This document shows positions 26,230 to 40,126 of a stretch of DNA of 64,000 nt, piece after piece. The notes under the pieces were generated by a model, which did no database searches, was not told the DNA's origin, and saw only the letters and a program-made list of their open reading frames with translations. Positions within the stretch are counted from its first letter, which is position 1. The number at the start of each line of letters is the position of its first letter. Source of the stretch: Metopolophium dirhodum (Eukaryota > Arthropoda > Insecta > Hemiptera > Aphididae); assembly GCF_019925205.1 (NCBI RefSeq), contig NC_083560.1, positions 103,010,083 through 103,074,082 on the forward strand, written 5' to 3'. Position numbers and translations under genes: made by a program.

Positions 26230-29200
26230 TATATTTACGCTTTAGACTATCGTAATATAATTATACCTAACAGGTAATAGGTTTTCATATTCGAACGTTG
26301 AAAGCGGTCAAAAAGTCACGATACCTATAACTATATTGATGATTAATAATATTCATTTTCACAACCACAAATATATTTAATTCCGCAACCACAGTGTACG
26401 TATAGGTACCATATTATTATATCTATTATGAGGATACGATTTTCATTAAATAACTCTGCGCGAATATCTCTTAAGATACGGCAAATGCCTGAGCGGTCGT
26501 TTAACCTCGGTCGATTAAGTTGTTGAACAGTGTGGTTGGCATCGGTGACCATGATACATTATTATAGTCAATCTTGTAAAGTATAATCGTATTCAAATAA
26601 AAATATTAGTAAGATTTTCGTTTATTTTTTATAAGAATACTTATCTTTGTACAAAAATACATTAAAAAATACTGTTTCCGAATCAGAAAAATGTTTAAAA
26701 TTTGTGACAAACCCCGCTTTTCAAATTACTATTAAAATAGTAAATATAAGATAAATTTTAATATATTTTGATACTATATCTAGCACTTTTATCAATTTTA
26801 TCTTTCTATTTTCTATAGTACTATAGGTATTTGTTAATTTGTTATTATTTATATTTGTTATCATTCATGTTAATTATTTGAGTTTTCTACCAACTAGTTT
26901 ATTCTACTTGGAATTTTCATATTTTTTTCAAGCACAAGCTGTATTGCTTTTAAAATGCGGATCATAGCTTAATTGTGTTTTCTATATTTCTGTAATTTAT
27001 TGGTGTCAAAAAGAAAAAAATATTATAATATGTACCTATTATAAAAGTATTTGAACGTGTATTCTGAATACCTTTTTACTCTTTGATTCAAATACGAAAT
27101 AAAAGACGTGTTATTTATGAAACTGATAATGGTATTGCAGGTGCGTACGATTCAACGACTCCAACGATAATTTTTTAATGATTCCGGTCAGTCTTTAATT
27201 CAATTTTATGCTGCATAGTATATATAATATTTCACGAGAAAACAAAACAAATTTTATATTTACAATTTGTATTTACATGTTATACAATGATTAAATTTGA
27301 TGGAGGTTTATTGACGTGAAGGGGAAGCTATTATATATAGATACCTAACGAGAAAAATTTTGTGCTATTATGAATTTCTCTTATAAGACTTTGTACAACC
27401 TATTTTATGATGTTGTATTGATCATCATCAATTCGGTTTTAAATTAAATTGAATTAATAATGTAATTATTATAAATTATTACTATTGTACATTTATTTAT
27501 TTACTGCAATTTTATTCACAGCTATACATAGCAAATTGTGTTATATTTTATTTGGGATTTGAACTAATAATCATTTTCAATTCGGTTTCTGTTGATTTTT
27601 CTGTTTGTCGTGCGAATCACACTCACATATATTATAAATTATAATACGAGTATCGTGATTATATTCGATCAAAATCAATCAAAAAGAAAACTAACCAATT
27701 ATGATTGTAAATTATGTATTAATTTATTTTTGGTTTTTGTTATTTTATTTGGTAGGAACGGTGTTGACTTGGCCAAATGATTAATCGTTGTTTTATCATC
27801 CACAAGTATTAATTGAATATCATTATTTCAATACCTATCGCGCGCAGTCGCCAGTCGTGTCAAAAGAGAAAATATTAACTTCTTTTCGCTGCACAGATTG
27901 TCATTGATTAATATTTGTCGACAATAAAAATATCTATATTATTGTACAGCATTACAGCGTAATATCTAATCATTGATATTGAATAGTGCTGTTGCTTGAG
28001 ATCAAATTTTACCTTCTGGTAAAAATATTTTATACTATAGGAAGTAAATAATTATACATTTTTTTTTTAAAAATGACAACGTTGATTTTTGAAAGGAACG
28101 TTGTAATTACTAATTTCAGTACAAAAATACATGAGTAATTTCCCGGCGATAATTTATCTTGATGATGAAATGGTACTACAAAGATATTTTTTAATTTTCC
28201 TAGTGTATAGGTATAACTTTTAAGAACAACTGTAAATGGCTGTTCAGCTGTTAATGAAAACCTAATTTATGGTTGGCGGGATTATGTCAATAGTTTTAGG
28301 TAAACGGACTTTTATCAGATAATAGTCTTTTATGACGAAATGTCAACATCGCGTTTATTCTTATATGACGTTTAAAGGTTGTGCTTTAGAATTTTTTCTC
28401 AAAAAGTTTCACCTGTGTTATAAAAATTATTGACACGATAAGATGGGCCTCAGTATAGTTCGCGCAATATTCGTATTTCATGGGACAATAATGATTGTAT
28501 ATTTGAATCGGTCTCGCGATAAATTTTCCGACAAACATGAATCACGCATACATTAGCTACACAAAATTCGACGGATGTTGCTCAGATAAAAAAAAATATC
28601 GTTTAACGATACGATCAACGTTAGTCCACGAGATTCTACGGTAAAAAAATTGCCAGGGAGACTATAGGTGCGTTACATTTTTTTTCAATTTCAGGTGACA
28701 GTGGTATAGTCATCTTTTATTTCGTGTAAACACTAAATAGTGTACCTAGGTAACTATTACCCATACTTATAGAAATCTATAGCGTACTAATAATAAACAT
28801 ACTATTATTCTCTGTCTCTGCAGTAATCCGTGTAAACCGTGTGTGGTTAACCTCTTACCACAATATACCTAACAAATAGTTGGAAATACTCAACATATAC
28901 TTATTGGGTTAAGTGGTTATTTAAATGTGGTTATAAATGACTATACCTTTCACTATACCTAGTGAAATCGTTTTATCAAAACAATGTTATTATTTGATAT
29001 GGCGAATAACAAGTCAATAATACTGAATACGGACCGCAGAGTTACACGGAATACGATTATAAAAAATATGTTGATAGTGTAATAAATAATAATTTTAGTA
29101 GGTACCAATTTAAACTCATGAATATATTTGCCCAATATGATCTTATAGTTTAATATAATATATCATATTTGGATTTAAATAATCAAATGTTTTAAAAACG

Positions 29201-31267
29201 AAGTATTATCGTCTAAAATGAACCAAAAATGACTTCCAGTGAAATAATGCTACAAATGTCTATGATAAGAATGATGCAAGCGAGAATAAAATTAAGGTTC
29301 AACTTTCGGAATTTTCAACACTTTCTTCTTGTCTTAATTTAACTAACAATAATACAAAAATAAATACCAATCTTAAGCACATGCAATAGAAAAACAGCAC
29401 ACTTGAAATAAAATAATATGTAACCCCAACTGAATAATTATTATTATTTGTTGGAGTTCCAATTAAGACACTAGATCCGATAATCGTTTTGGATAGTTAA
29501 AGACCTTGTCACATTCATAAATAGAACGATTGATGTTAGGTATAGATTAAAAATACCTAAAAACTAATAAAGCAAATATTATGAAATTTCTAATTTACCC
29601 TAAAAGCGTACAATTGTAAAGTGTACTAAAAGTTAATAACATAACCTAAAAATGCTCAAAAATGCTCTAAGGGTGGGGAAACGTAGAAAAATGTAAAATA
29701 AAACTTTCATCTTTGAAGTGTATCATCTGTTACGTGAAACGATTTATGTACTTGAAATGTACTGTTGTAGAGCACCATTAATGCACTTTGCATTGAAATC
29801 CGGGCCCTAATTATATTATATTATATACTACACGTGTCCACTTGCAGTATTATACTAGTGAACCAAATTAGCTGGTATTTAAATAATGTTCTACTATCGA
29901 CATGAAAACAATTATTGAAGTATGGTTTTGAAAGGGTAAAGAAAAAACACCTGTAAAATATACGATGATTGGCCAATCTCTACACGCGCGTACCGAATAA
30001 TATTATAATTTATAACATTTTAATAGGTATCGGAATTTCGTTAGAAATCGACTTTGCTCCTTCTACAGAAAACTATCGCCGACATTTTAACAGAAACCGT
30101 CACCGCAGCACTAAACACGTTACTTCACACTTACGTATAGCATCGACAAGCCAAAATAAACGCAAATTGAACAAGCTTTTAGCACAGTGAAAAAGCGTTG
30201 TCTCCTATCGTTTTTCTTGATAACTTCGGCAGTCCTGCGTTTATGATTACAAGCGTAGTAGCAATGTATAATATTTCGAAAGCACTTTCACGCATCACTC
30301 ACCAATTATATCTTTGGCCAGAGGGATTTATATATTTTGAATGTTTTATCTTTTCGTTATTATCGGAACATTTTTGGAACATATCCATTTTCATATTTTA
30401 AAATAATAAAGACAATAATGATAGACATTATTATAAGTTATTTTTCAGGAGACAAAAAAGACTAACTTTGAACCCAAGTATTCAATTTACGAACTGGTAT
30501 TTATATACTAAAATATAATTAGGTATAACTGATATTTATGCAATGTCATATGCCAGACAGTATATTGCTTATCGACGTGACAAATAGTATTTTACAAAAT
30601 TCGCGTAGCCGAAAATTGACTCAAACCCATTTCCCAACCCTATTGTATTCTAAATATAACTGCAGAAGCCGTCATATGTGATAATATTTAAATAAGTTAT
30701 AATAATGAAATAAATACAGTTGAGTCTCAATAACACAAACCTCGACGACTAAAAAACCTAGATAAGTCAATTTTTTTTTACTTTTCCGTGAAGTGTTTAA
30801 AGTTGTGTTTGAGGTACCATCATAAGTATAAAAATATATATTTTAAGTCGAATCTATTTTTATTCCCCTCGAAATTCTAGTTATCGAGACTAGGTGGAAA
30901 TCGAATAACGAATTATTAAATTATTCAATACAATGCCTATAAACTATCTTATGTGTGATGTGTACAAGATTTATAATAATATTGAGACGTATAATGTACA
31001 CCTCACACGAATACCTATGTAGCTATATAACTTATAGTACACTCTAAATTTATTCTAATCATATATTATATTATGCGATCATGAATACCCGTGAAGCATT
31101 TGTCTCTTATTTCAATCTTGTTTAATATTATAATTTATAATAGTATTCGGTGATGACAATAAGAATTGTACGTGATAAGTATTGTAAATTCTGTTCTACC
31201 GTGTTTTCCACGTTAGAAAACGGTCACCAGAGACGACACTAGATGGGGAAGGGTCCTGTGCATTCCA

Positions 31268-31282
31268 CCCCCCCCCCCCCCC
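31268..31282 (+). repeat. Poly-C tract (C15)
   Basis: Fifteen C in a row inside AT-rich DNA. Exact length is uncertain because such runs slip during sequencing and replication. Confidence 0.9.
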
Positions 31283-32348
31283 AAATCCCTTTAGTCGTAT
31301 TTGAGTATTCATATCGAGTGACACATTTTTTTCGGTATATTAGTATGAACATTTTAAAAGTATTCTATCTAACGATAATATTATATTATACAGGAATATT
31401 AACCAATCGTACTCACTCCCATTATTTGTATTCCCTTTAATAAATAAATCTGTATTTAAATCCTGATTTTTAGAATTTTTAAGTTTACATGAAGCCCATA
31501 TTATTATTTATTTATTTACGTTCTCAGAAATATAGAGTATTAATATTATATTATCTATTTTGAATTTATAAAATATATTATTATTTAATATCGATGAATA
31601 CCCGTTTTATATACAATTTTTTTTTGTTCCCCAACGAAAACTAAAATGTAGTGCTCAATATATTTAAATTTCAGTCAACAACAATTATTAATAATAATGG
31701 AAGAAAGATGAAGATTATTATTATGATTTGTGGTCTATATACGCGTTATATTATACGACTAGTATAATAGTTATGTAATAGGTAATATGTAATGATTCGC
31801 CGTCGGTATCGTTTGCAAACATTTGTCTATATAAATAATGGTCAGAGGGGGAGGGGGGGGATTGAAAATAAAATGAAAATCGATTTTGTTTAAAATTCGC
31901 ACGCGTACCTAACCGGCGGCGTCCAGCCGGTAAATATACATCGATTTAGGTAGGTATAGGTTAGGTTAGGTACCCATCTAGCTACAGCTGCAGCTATAAA
32001 GTCTGACGGTTTTTTTTTATCGACTGCGTATTTAAATGAAACCGACACGGTGGCGTGAAACAAAATGTATATAATCGTTTTATTCGTCGTTCTCGTCCCA
32101 CCTTAATGCCCTGGTATTATTTTCCTGTCGTATTTTTTTTTTACAATATTTTTTTAAATTCTAATTACATAACATTATAGCGTGGAGCGTCAAACCGAAA
32201 ACCTTGTAAATACAACACCATTATCATATTATACGAGTAATAATAATACCTACTACGCTACCTACTATATAACTTTACTACTTTTCGGTGCGTATACTCT
32301 ATTTGCTTTTATACATTTGCGATTATATTATATTATTTTTTTATCGTT

Positions 32349-32366
32349 ACACACACACACACACAC
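32349..32366 (+). repeat. AC dinucleotide microsatellite (9 units)
   Basis: Nine uninterrupted AC units. Confidence 0.9.
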
Positions 32367-33812
32367 TAAATCAGTTGAAATTTGATTTATATTAGGTACC
32401 TACCTACGCACGTTGTTCAACAATGTTAGCTATAACGCGATAGAAACGATTACAACGAACCATCCGAGATATGGTGCCGACTCTCGTCCCGAACAAATAT
32501 CACCGTCTTATAATAATTATTAATAAAGGCAAACCGAAGAAAACTGTTACGACGAAACTGTGTATATGATACCGTCCTGTCTGCGTTATAACATTGGACG
32601 ATTCCGTATTATGCAATTATACATCGCACGCGCTTCGTAAAAAATATTTCTAATTCCGTCGTAGGGCTTTGTGAAACACAAACGACTGCACGCGGAACAA
32701 TATTTGTTTTAATTAAGTTAAGTTAGATTACAAAATATAATTTAAAGTTATGCGCAGGTTAACATTTGCTCTCTTGTTAGATTCGTTTACAGTGGTTCTA
32801 AATTAATCTAACTTTATCATTGAGGGTACAAAGAGTCAAAATTCGTAAGTTTAACAAAAAAAAAAAAATGTGTTCCCATAATATTATAATTTATTTAAAC
32901 TTCTTAATTAAGTTTTGTCAAATATTAGTTTCTCATAGCCGTCAACAAAAGTCTATGTTTTGGTCGAATATTTATCCAATACTGCAGTATGGTTATACAT
33001 TATTTTATATCATAACTATATCATTGCCTCATATTATTATTTTTTAAAGTGTATACTATTTAGCCAACTTACAGTACAATTATTATGGGGCACTTGCTAA
33101 AAATGTTAACAAGAAAATAAATATAACATATTTTATAACTTTTTATTAGTTATGAGAGTTAAATATTTTCTCACACCACAGGGAATCGCGCGTATTCGTA
33201 AAATGGGACTTTTTTTTTTTTAGAGTACCTATACAGCTTAGTGTTTTAGTGTATATATTAATAAAATCTGAGTTAGGTTACTCGCCAAATTATATATAAA
33301 ATCATTATTCGTAATTTATTAAGTAATATTGTAAAAATAAATCTTTTCAACATTTCCGCATGTAGGTATTTTAATAGTTATTTAAAACATAACAATATTC
33401 TTTAGGTACAAATGTATTATTATTAATTTATAGGTTAAAATAAATGATAAATTATGTATATTCAGGTGTTAAAAATATTTTCGAATAACTAAAAAAATAA
33501 TACTTAACATTATTATGAACCGTAGAATAATCTAATTTCAAATCATAATCAACGATATAAATTAATAAAATATGATTAAAATTAAAATGTAGGTACATTG
33601 TATAATATAAATGCATCATAGACGGGCGACGATTTTGATTTTGGCCATGTCTAGCAATTTAAAGTAAATTTAATGTGGCCTTATTAATATTATTATTATT
33701 ATCATTTCAGATTTTGTCCAAGCTCGCACATTATGCACCTATAATGATTAGTGTTTTATTATACTATGCATATAGACATCATAATTTCATAGAATATTGT
33801 TATATTCAATTT

Positions 33813-34103
33813 ATTTTTTATTTTTTTAATTGACCATTAAGCCCGGCAACTATGCCCATTAGCTGTTTGTTTGTTTGTTGGGGAGAATACTGTTGGTTGA
33901 TAAACACGTGTGTGTATAGCTTTGGCAGATTTTCAAGTGGGCACCAGTAGGTATCTGCCATGTCCGGGTGGGGGACGGCGGCACTTGTTCTCCGGACACC
34001 GTGACTTGCCCGAAGAAAAATGCCGCCCGTGAACCGAGGTTTGAACCAGCGCCGGTATGCGTCACAACCTACGCCTTAGTCCGCTCGGCCACTCCGTCGC
34101 CCG
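33813..34103 (-). mobile_element. tRNA-derived SINE, minus strand
   Basis: Read on the minus strand from 34103, the 5' end is a tRNA-like head. The A box TGGCCGAGCGGA maps to 34080-34091 and the B box GGTTCAAACCT to 34037-34047, the two internal RNA polymerase III promoter elements. The head resembles Ser/Leu-type tRNA (GTGGCCGAGCGG) without the long variable arm. A roughly 200-bp tRNA-unrelated body follows, ending in an A-rich tail at 33813-33833. The 8-bp repeat TTCAATTT flanks the unit (33805-33812 and 34104-34111), marking target-primed insertion. Open frames inside it are not genes. Confidence 0.85.
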
Positions 34104-34395
34104 TTCAATTTGTGTTTATTCGTGAAATGGCAATTAAATGAATTTATTGTCATAATTATTATGCATAACTCCAAGTATATTATTGTTTTCAGTGGTCGAA
34201 ATAATTTAAAAATCACAAATGGGCTGAGGACTGGATGAATAAAAGTGATTAAAACACAATTATATGAGTTTTTCAATAATTATATTTAAAAAAGTGTAAT
34301 ACTATAAAATATATTATATACGTTTTTCAATGATTTTCATAAAAATGTAAAATGCCTTATTTTATTCCTAATTTATTGCAAGGTTTATAATACAA

Positions 34396-34422
34396 ACACA
34401 CACACACACACACACACACACA
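34396..34422 (+). repeat. AC dinucleotide microsatellite (about 13 units)
   Basis: Uninterrupted AC repeat, the longest dinucleotide array in the window. Confidence 0.92.
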
Positions 34423-37056
34423 TAAATCCAATAAATAAATATATATTTAACTAGGTATTACAAAACTAATTTCAATAATGTATCTTTAGACCCTATATTG
34501 TAAAGTATAACTCAACAAGTATCTATTATGAGTATACGCATTATGAATACAAATAGTTGTTGGGCATTATAATATTATTATTAGAGCAACCGAACCAATT
34601 ATAAATTATTATTATTTTAATAGTCATAACCAGAAATACATTTGCCTGATATATAATTGATAATATAATATAGGTAGGTACTACACATATTAAATGATTA
34701 ATTAGTATTAGGTAATTACATTTAATTGCAACTAATTTAACTAATTAATTTTTAATATTATTGATTAAAAAATTTGCTTTATCCTTTTCGTCTAAATAAT
34801 AATATAATATTAAAGTTGTTGAGTAGACTGATTTACATTTAAAGGCATTGTCAATGATATAAATTTAAAGATTTCTATAGTAAATTATTCGTTTTCACAA
34901 ATTCGATACAAATAAAAAATTACATTGATCAAACATGAAATTAAAAGCTTGAGAAAAAAAAAATAACGCAAATGTTTACAAGACATATAGGTATATATAG
35001 GTTAGGCTACTTGTGGTACAATATTCAATTGATTCGCACGAGTCGTGTTCGGTGAAGTGTTCGCAATATAATATTATGTACTTACTTCGCCAGTGGAGTA
35101 AAAAAATAATAATATTATACATGACAGGCGACAGCATATTTTTTCCGTATTCCGAAATAATGACCGCAGTCTATCCATTATGTATCTTCCTAATTCATCC
35201 TTCCAACAGTCCAACCCTATATATAATATTTATGATATTTCCAACGGTCCGACGTAAAAAAATATTATATTATTATTATTGGTGGGTGTAGTACGCAGTT
35301 TTCCGTCGAAGATTCGCCACAGTAGCTGAGCAAGTGATGTAATATTGTTGTCAACGATTGATAAATCACGTGCTCGCAATAACAATCATAATCATTTTTT
35401 TTAAACTATATACTAACTTATTGTTAACCAATATAATTTTTATAACTAAACTATAACGCTACAGCCACAACCGTTTGTAATATTATAATTTATATTTTAC
35501 TCAAGAAAACAATTTGCTCCGTGCAATTCGTGTTCAATATATATCTACTGGAGCGCATATATTTTCTTTGAGTCTACAATCTAAGGTCGGGATAACTATA
35601 TACTTACTGTGATATGCGCGGCGTACGTATGTCTTGTATACTACGTAAATTGTATGCACAAAATAGTAATATTAAATTAAATAATACCACGCGGACTCTT
35701 AAGCTATGTAAAGGACGCACACTGCACCAGGAGAAAGGATGCGACCAATGTCAAAGGACGACGGCGAGGGCGTCGTTACCGAAGGGACGATTCGCGATTA
35801 TTCCTGCAATGAGGACGACCATCGTCTCCTCGGAAGCACGTCATTTTCTCTGCCATCCTCATCGACAAGACAGCAAGTCGCGACACATTTTCCGGAAACC
35901 ATACGAAATCATATAGTTAACACGCGTCTGCAGACACAGTTAGGTATACGTGACAAAACATAAATGATAGTCGGGGTGCGATTTTTCCTTTCGTCGACAT
36001 GAATAATTGGATTACCCACTTGTTCGAAGGATGCTGCGGTTCCTGTGGTCGGTGGAATTTATTAAAACGAAAAATAAATAAATCGTATAATCCAATGCAC
36101 GCAAGAAGGGACCGATTTAAATAAAATATATTGTGATGTATTGGTACGTGTGAGTACACAACCCCGTCGTAACCAATTTGTCATTGTCGTGGTGGATGAA
36201 TAAATGCGATAACGTTACCGGCAGTCACGTGTCGTGTTATATTATGATAATATTATTATTATTATTATTATTGTTCCTGTGCGATTTTCAATCGATCGTC
36301 GTTCGGCTAAATAATAATAATCGGCGGCCGGCCAAACGCCGAACTGCAAACTATACAATATTATTATATATGGCTGCAGGTCACATCACTCGACTCGTAG
36401 GTATATGGTATATGGTTATATTATGGTGAATGAAATACCGCAATGGTCGGTGCTCATATTATTGTTATTATACGGCATAATCGTTTCGGGACGGACCAGG
36501 GAATATGATATAGGTAGGTGCCATTGACGACCGATCGATAACATTACGATATAATATAGTAAAAATAGGCAGTAGGTATATTATATTAAACGGGGAAATG
36601 TTCTTATCTAAAATATATTTGAAATACGATTTTAGAAAAAGGTCACTGTTTCAGATAGTTTCAGTTGTTATAATATTATCAATATCAATTGACGAACTCG
36701 AAATATAAATATAAAATCAATTGCGTGTCTTCGTGTAATATCGATACTTCTATCGATCTAATTGACGGCCGATTTGAGTAGATTTGTTTTTAAAATTTGA
36801 ATTATTCATTTCCATCAAGATAGTATACAAACGAGAAAAAACCTTTTATGATTTATGGGGACCATAGATTTGGTAGAAGTTTATTACCAACATAAACTGT
36901 AAAACGTATATCATGTTATTAAATGCATACGAACTATATTATTGGCCGAATATTGGACTCACATTGAGACCAAAGAGTTTATTTGAGTCTATCAACTGAA
37001 AGAGTAAATAAGGCGAAAGGTCCAAGAATAAAAAAGATATGGCTAGATACGCCATA
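34423..37056. other. Noncoding stretch with one GC-richer patch
   Basis: Mostly AT-rich. The patch 35600-35960 is GC-richer and holds two overlapping plus-strand frames (35614-35916 and 35739-35963) with no recognisable domain; their overlap in different frames argues that low stop density, not coding, explains them. A promoter or untranslated exon cannot be excluded. An ATT microsatellite lies at 36247-36273. Confidence 0.5.
36247..36273 (+). repeat. ATT microsatellite
   Basis: About nine tandem ATT units. Confidence 0.9.
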
Positions 37057-37097
37057 TTTTTTTATTATAATGCATAATATGCATTATAATAAAAAAA
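37057..37097. repeat. Perfect 17-bp inverted repeat (hairpin)
   Basis: Arms TTTTTTTATTATAATGC (37057-37073) and GCATTATAATAAAAAAA (37081-37097) are exact complements around the 7-nt spacer ATAATAT. Wider flanks GATATGGC and TTTGGCTAT are loosely symmetrical. It may be the core of a small hairpin MITE. Confidence 0.8.
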
Positions 37098-37725
37098 AGT
37101 TAAATTTGGCTATGTGCTACTAAATATTCATCATCGTGTATTTATTTATGTATTTCACATGTATGTGGTCGTCATTCATAAAACAAAATAAAACATGAAA
37201 ATATTTAACGATAAAAATAGGAAATGTTGTTTTGTATTGACTTCAAATTATTAAAAAAAAAATATTTTCAAAATCTTCAATACTTCTCGATGTGTAATGA
37301 GCCGGAGAAAATAAATGGTATTAATAGTCAAAGTATTGATACATTCGAAAAATCAGGATAATGAACTAAAAAATATGAAAAATATGTTCTTAAATGTACA
37401 CATCACCCCTCGAACCAGTGTAGTGTGTAAATCGGGACCAGTATATTTGAGTAAAATAGGCGAATGAGTCTATTAACTGCCTAGAGTCCAATAAGAAGTG
37501 ACTACTAGTAGAGCTGTATTATATATGAATACTATAATGCAGGTGGACAATTTAAAAGTGGAAAACATTTCAATTGTATATAATAATATGATTCGTATAC
37601 GATCTAAGACGTATTGATCGCAGAAGTTTGTTAGAACGTAATTATTTAATGTGAAATTCATAAACGGTTTCTGCCTAGAACAGACGAACGATTATACCTA
37701 TCTCAACACGTCACATTATAATATG

Positions 37726-38350
37726 CAGGATGATTTACAAAGCATGTCACTCCCATTTTCCTCCTTAATAATGGATTACACATTTGATAGGTATTCAAAA
37801 TCTGATTTAAAAAATGTTTAGGCCCACTTAAATAGATAGGTTGGTACCATATTATTTTTGATGGAAAATCAAAATTCAATTATGTATTTTCTCACTTTGT
37901 GCACCTACTAAAATGTATGATAATTTTATAATTTCTGAGTATAATAAATAGTAGATCTAATACCTAGTGTAACACATATTTAAATAGTTTAATATTTTTG
38001 TTGATTTTAATTGATTATTGTCCTTGGCAAAAATATTTTACAAACTCTGAAACTACTCGTTCGAATTTTGGTTTCCATACATCAAAAGTTTCCAAAAAAT
38101 CATCAGCTTAACAATTTACAGTAAAAATGTTAGTTTTCATTTGAAAAAAAAACAAGTTTATATATCACGCGGGGCACTTCTTCAACGGTATTAAAAATCT
38201 GAATAATTGAAAATATGGTCCACCTAGCTATTATTGTGTATTATAAATTATTAAACTGAAAAATTTCAAAAACCAAAATTCGAATAAGTACGTAAGTTTA
38301 CTATTTTAAAAGGGAAAAATGGGAGTGGATATGCTTGTCAAATTACCATG
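37726..38350. mobile_element. Inverted-repeat DNA transposon remnant (625 bp)
   Basis: The left end CAGGATGATTTACAAAGC continues into GTCACTCCCATTTT. The inverse of the right end reads CATGGTAATTTGACAAGC and continues into CCACTCCCATTTTT, an imperfect terminal repeat of about 35 bp. A TA follows the right end; the left flank is TG, so the duplication has decayed. Termini are related to the CAGGGTG-ACCAAGC group (8223, 15175, 22498). No transposase is seen. Confidence 0.65.
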
Positions 38351-39617
38351 TATATTTATAACCGATTATATGATTGTATTATCATCACACAGTTGCAAGC
38401 AATACAATAATGCGTAGGTAACACTATACATCGTAACTTAAAAGCATCGAACTCTATAGGAACGCGTGGCAGCGACAATACACGCCTTTCCACTACCTAT
38501 CTACACACACAGGTAACGGACAATTTCCTAACCAGCGGTGGTTCTAATGGTTTTTCATCCGGCCGGAAGTGCCGCAGAACGCAACACGAAAGCATTTCGT
38601 GTACCTAAAGGTATATACTGCGAAACGATACTATAAAACGGCGACCATATAATATGGATTAGTCGTGTAATTTAAGTGTTTTACTGTATGCCTTATTACG
38701 ATCGGTGTGGCGCCAAGCTGTAATATCGCAACAATAATTTTATTGAAATATATCTATTGACTTAGGACCTCCACCCTCGCCTGCCCAGGATTAATAATAT
38801 ATGTAACGACCAAATTCATTTTACGTTTATTAACCGATCGCTGTTCGAACACATTATTATCATGTCCGGCCGGCGCCACTGCAGGTTCCGATAATATAAT
38901 TATATTGTGTTGTAATCGAGCAACTGATAAGCGATAGGATTTTCTGTAAAATAGGATATCACAATATGCACACGAACGATAAGACCTCACATGGCATTAA
39001 GGCTTTGCTTGGACGGACACGTACATCACTTTAAACAATGCGTATAGGTACGAGACTATAGTGCTCGGATTTAAATGCTCTGAAAACAATTAAAAATTGT
39101 CTAAATAATAGCCTTTTCAATCCAATAATAAGCCCTTACAAACTACCCAAACTTTTTTGATAGACTCTCAAGCGACAGTTTAACTTTCGGAAATTGTAAC
39201 ACTTCTTTATCTTAACCCGTCACCACTCGCACGGGGTACCTACACATATTGACCCCAGACCAACATTAAATATGCACGTATACAACTAAAACCTTATATA
39301 ATAGTATTGTTATTCTATATCTTTCAGTGCTTAATGCCTATTCTAATAACATATAATAGTGTATGGTATATACATTAAAGTTATATTATTATGTTTTTTT
39401 TTAATTTGCCGGTTAATTGTTGATATACGTATGATTGAAATTTGGTACGGATGAAATATACCTAAAATCTATTTAAACTATATTTCTTGATATAATATTT
39501 TTAATTTACAAATTTACACTAGAAGAAGATATTGATATCCACTGAAAATGAATAAAACTACACGAAAATGCTAAAAAAAAATGTAAAATAAAAGTTTCAT
39601 CTTTGAAGTAGGTAAAG
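38351..39617. other. Noncoding stretch
   Basis: No gene recognised. A slightly GC-richer patch at 38500-38990 holds a 78-codon minus-strand frame without domain similarity. Confidence 0.5.
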
Positions 39618-40126
39618 AACTTTTTAACCTAACTAGTTACTTTTTGCTTTTCATTAACTTAACTGTTAACTTACTAAATTTCTTTCTTAATTGACGTGAA
39701 ATTAACGAGTTAATTTTTCATTTTAAAAAGTAAGTTAAGTTAATTTATTTTGTTTTTAATTTTATAATATTTCACTATTTCAGTCGAATTCGTTTTCATG
39801 TCAAAAAATATGTATCGTAAATTGTTTAAAGTTAAAAATGTATATCATTCGAATCTAACATATTATATGGAAATACTGTATGATGTATGGACACTATATC
39901 CTATAATTTAGTTTTGGGTTGGAAAAAAATTAAGCACGCTAGCGTTGTATAAACAAATTAACTTTTTTTTAACTTAATAAAAAGTTAACAAAAAGTGTGT
40001 ACTAACTTTAAACTTAACTGAGTTAACCTATAATTAAATTAACTTTTAACTTTTAACTTTTTGTTATTGGTGCATATTAACTTAACTTAACTGAGTTAAA
40101 AAAAATCATTAACTTGCCCAGTCTTG
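39618..40126 (-). mobile_element. hAT-like repeat of the CTGGGCAAGTTAA family, copy 2
   Basis: Reverse-oriented copy of the repeat at 15515-16038. Its right end reads CATTAACTTGCCCAGTCTTG, inverse of the copy 1 start with one mismatch. AACTCAGTTAAG words, a GCTAGCGTTGTATA block and a TTTTCATGTCAAAAAA block occur in both copies in mirrored order. The left limit is approximate. A further fragment of the same end (AACTTTTTAACCTAACTAGT) recurs near 53900. Confidence 0.55.

Larger units (their letters stand above)
26232..33804. other. Long noncoding AT-rich stretch
   Basis: About 7.5 kb without a supportable gene. Open frames at 26343-26552 (-), 27592-27780, 29969-30190, 30198-30401, 31243-31440, 32182-32385 and 32820-33047 (+) are all under 76 codons and rich in I/N/Y/F, with no domain. 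A short AATGTAAAATAAAA-TTTCATCTTTGAAGT block near 29690 recurs near 39578, pointing to a further dispersed repeat. A C15 run and an AC repeat also lie here. Confidence 0.55.

Noticed and set aside
31953..31972. Telomeric TTAGG array
   Set aside because: Only two to three imperfect units, within a TAGGTA-rich stretch.
33859..34065. 68-codon minus-strand frame
   Set aside because: It lies entirely inside the tRNA-derived SINE.
34030..34103. Functional tRNA gene
   Set aside because: A and B boxes are present, but the acceptor stem does not pair well, the sequence continues into a non-tRNA body and A-rich tail, and target duplications flank it: a SINE.
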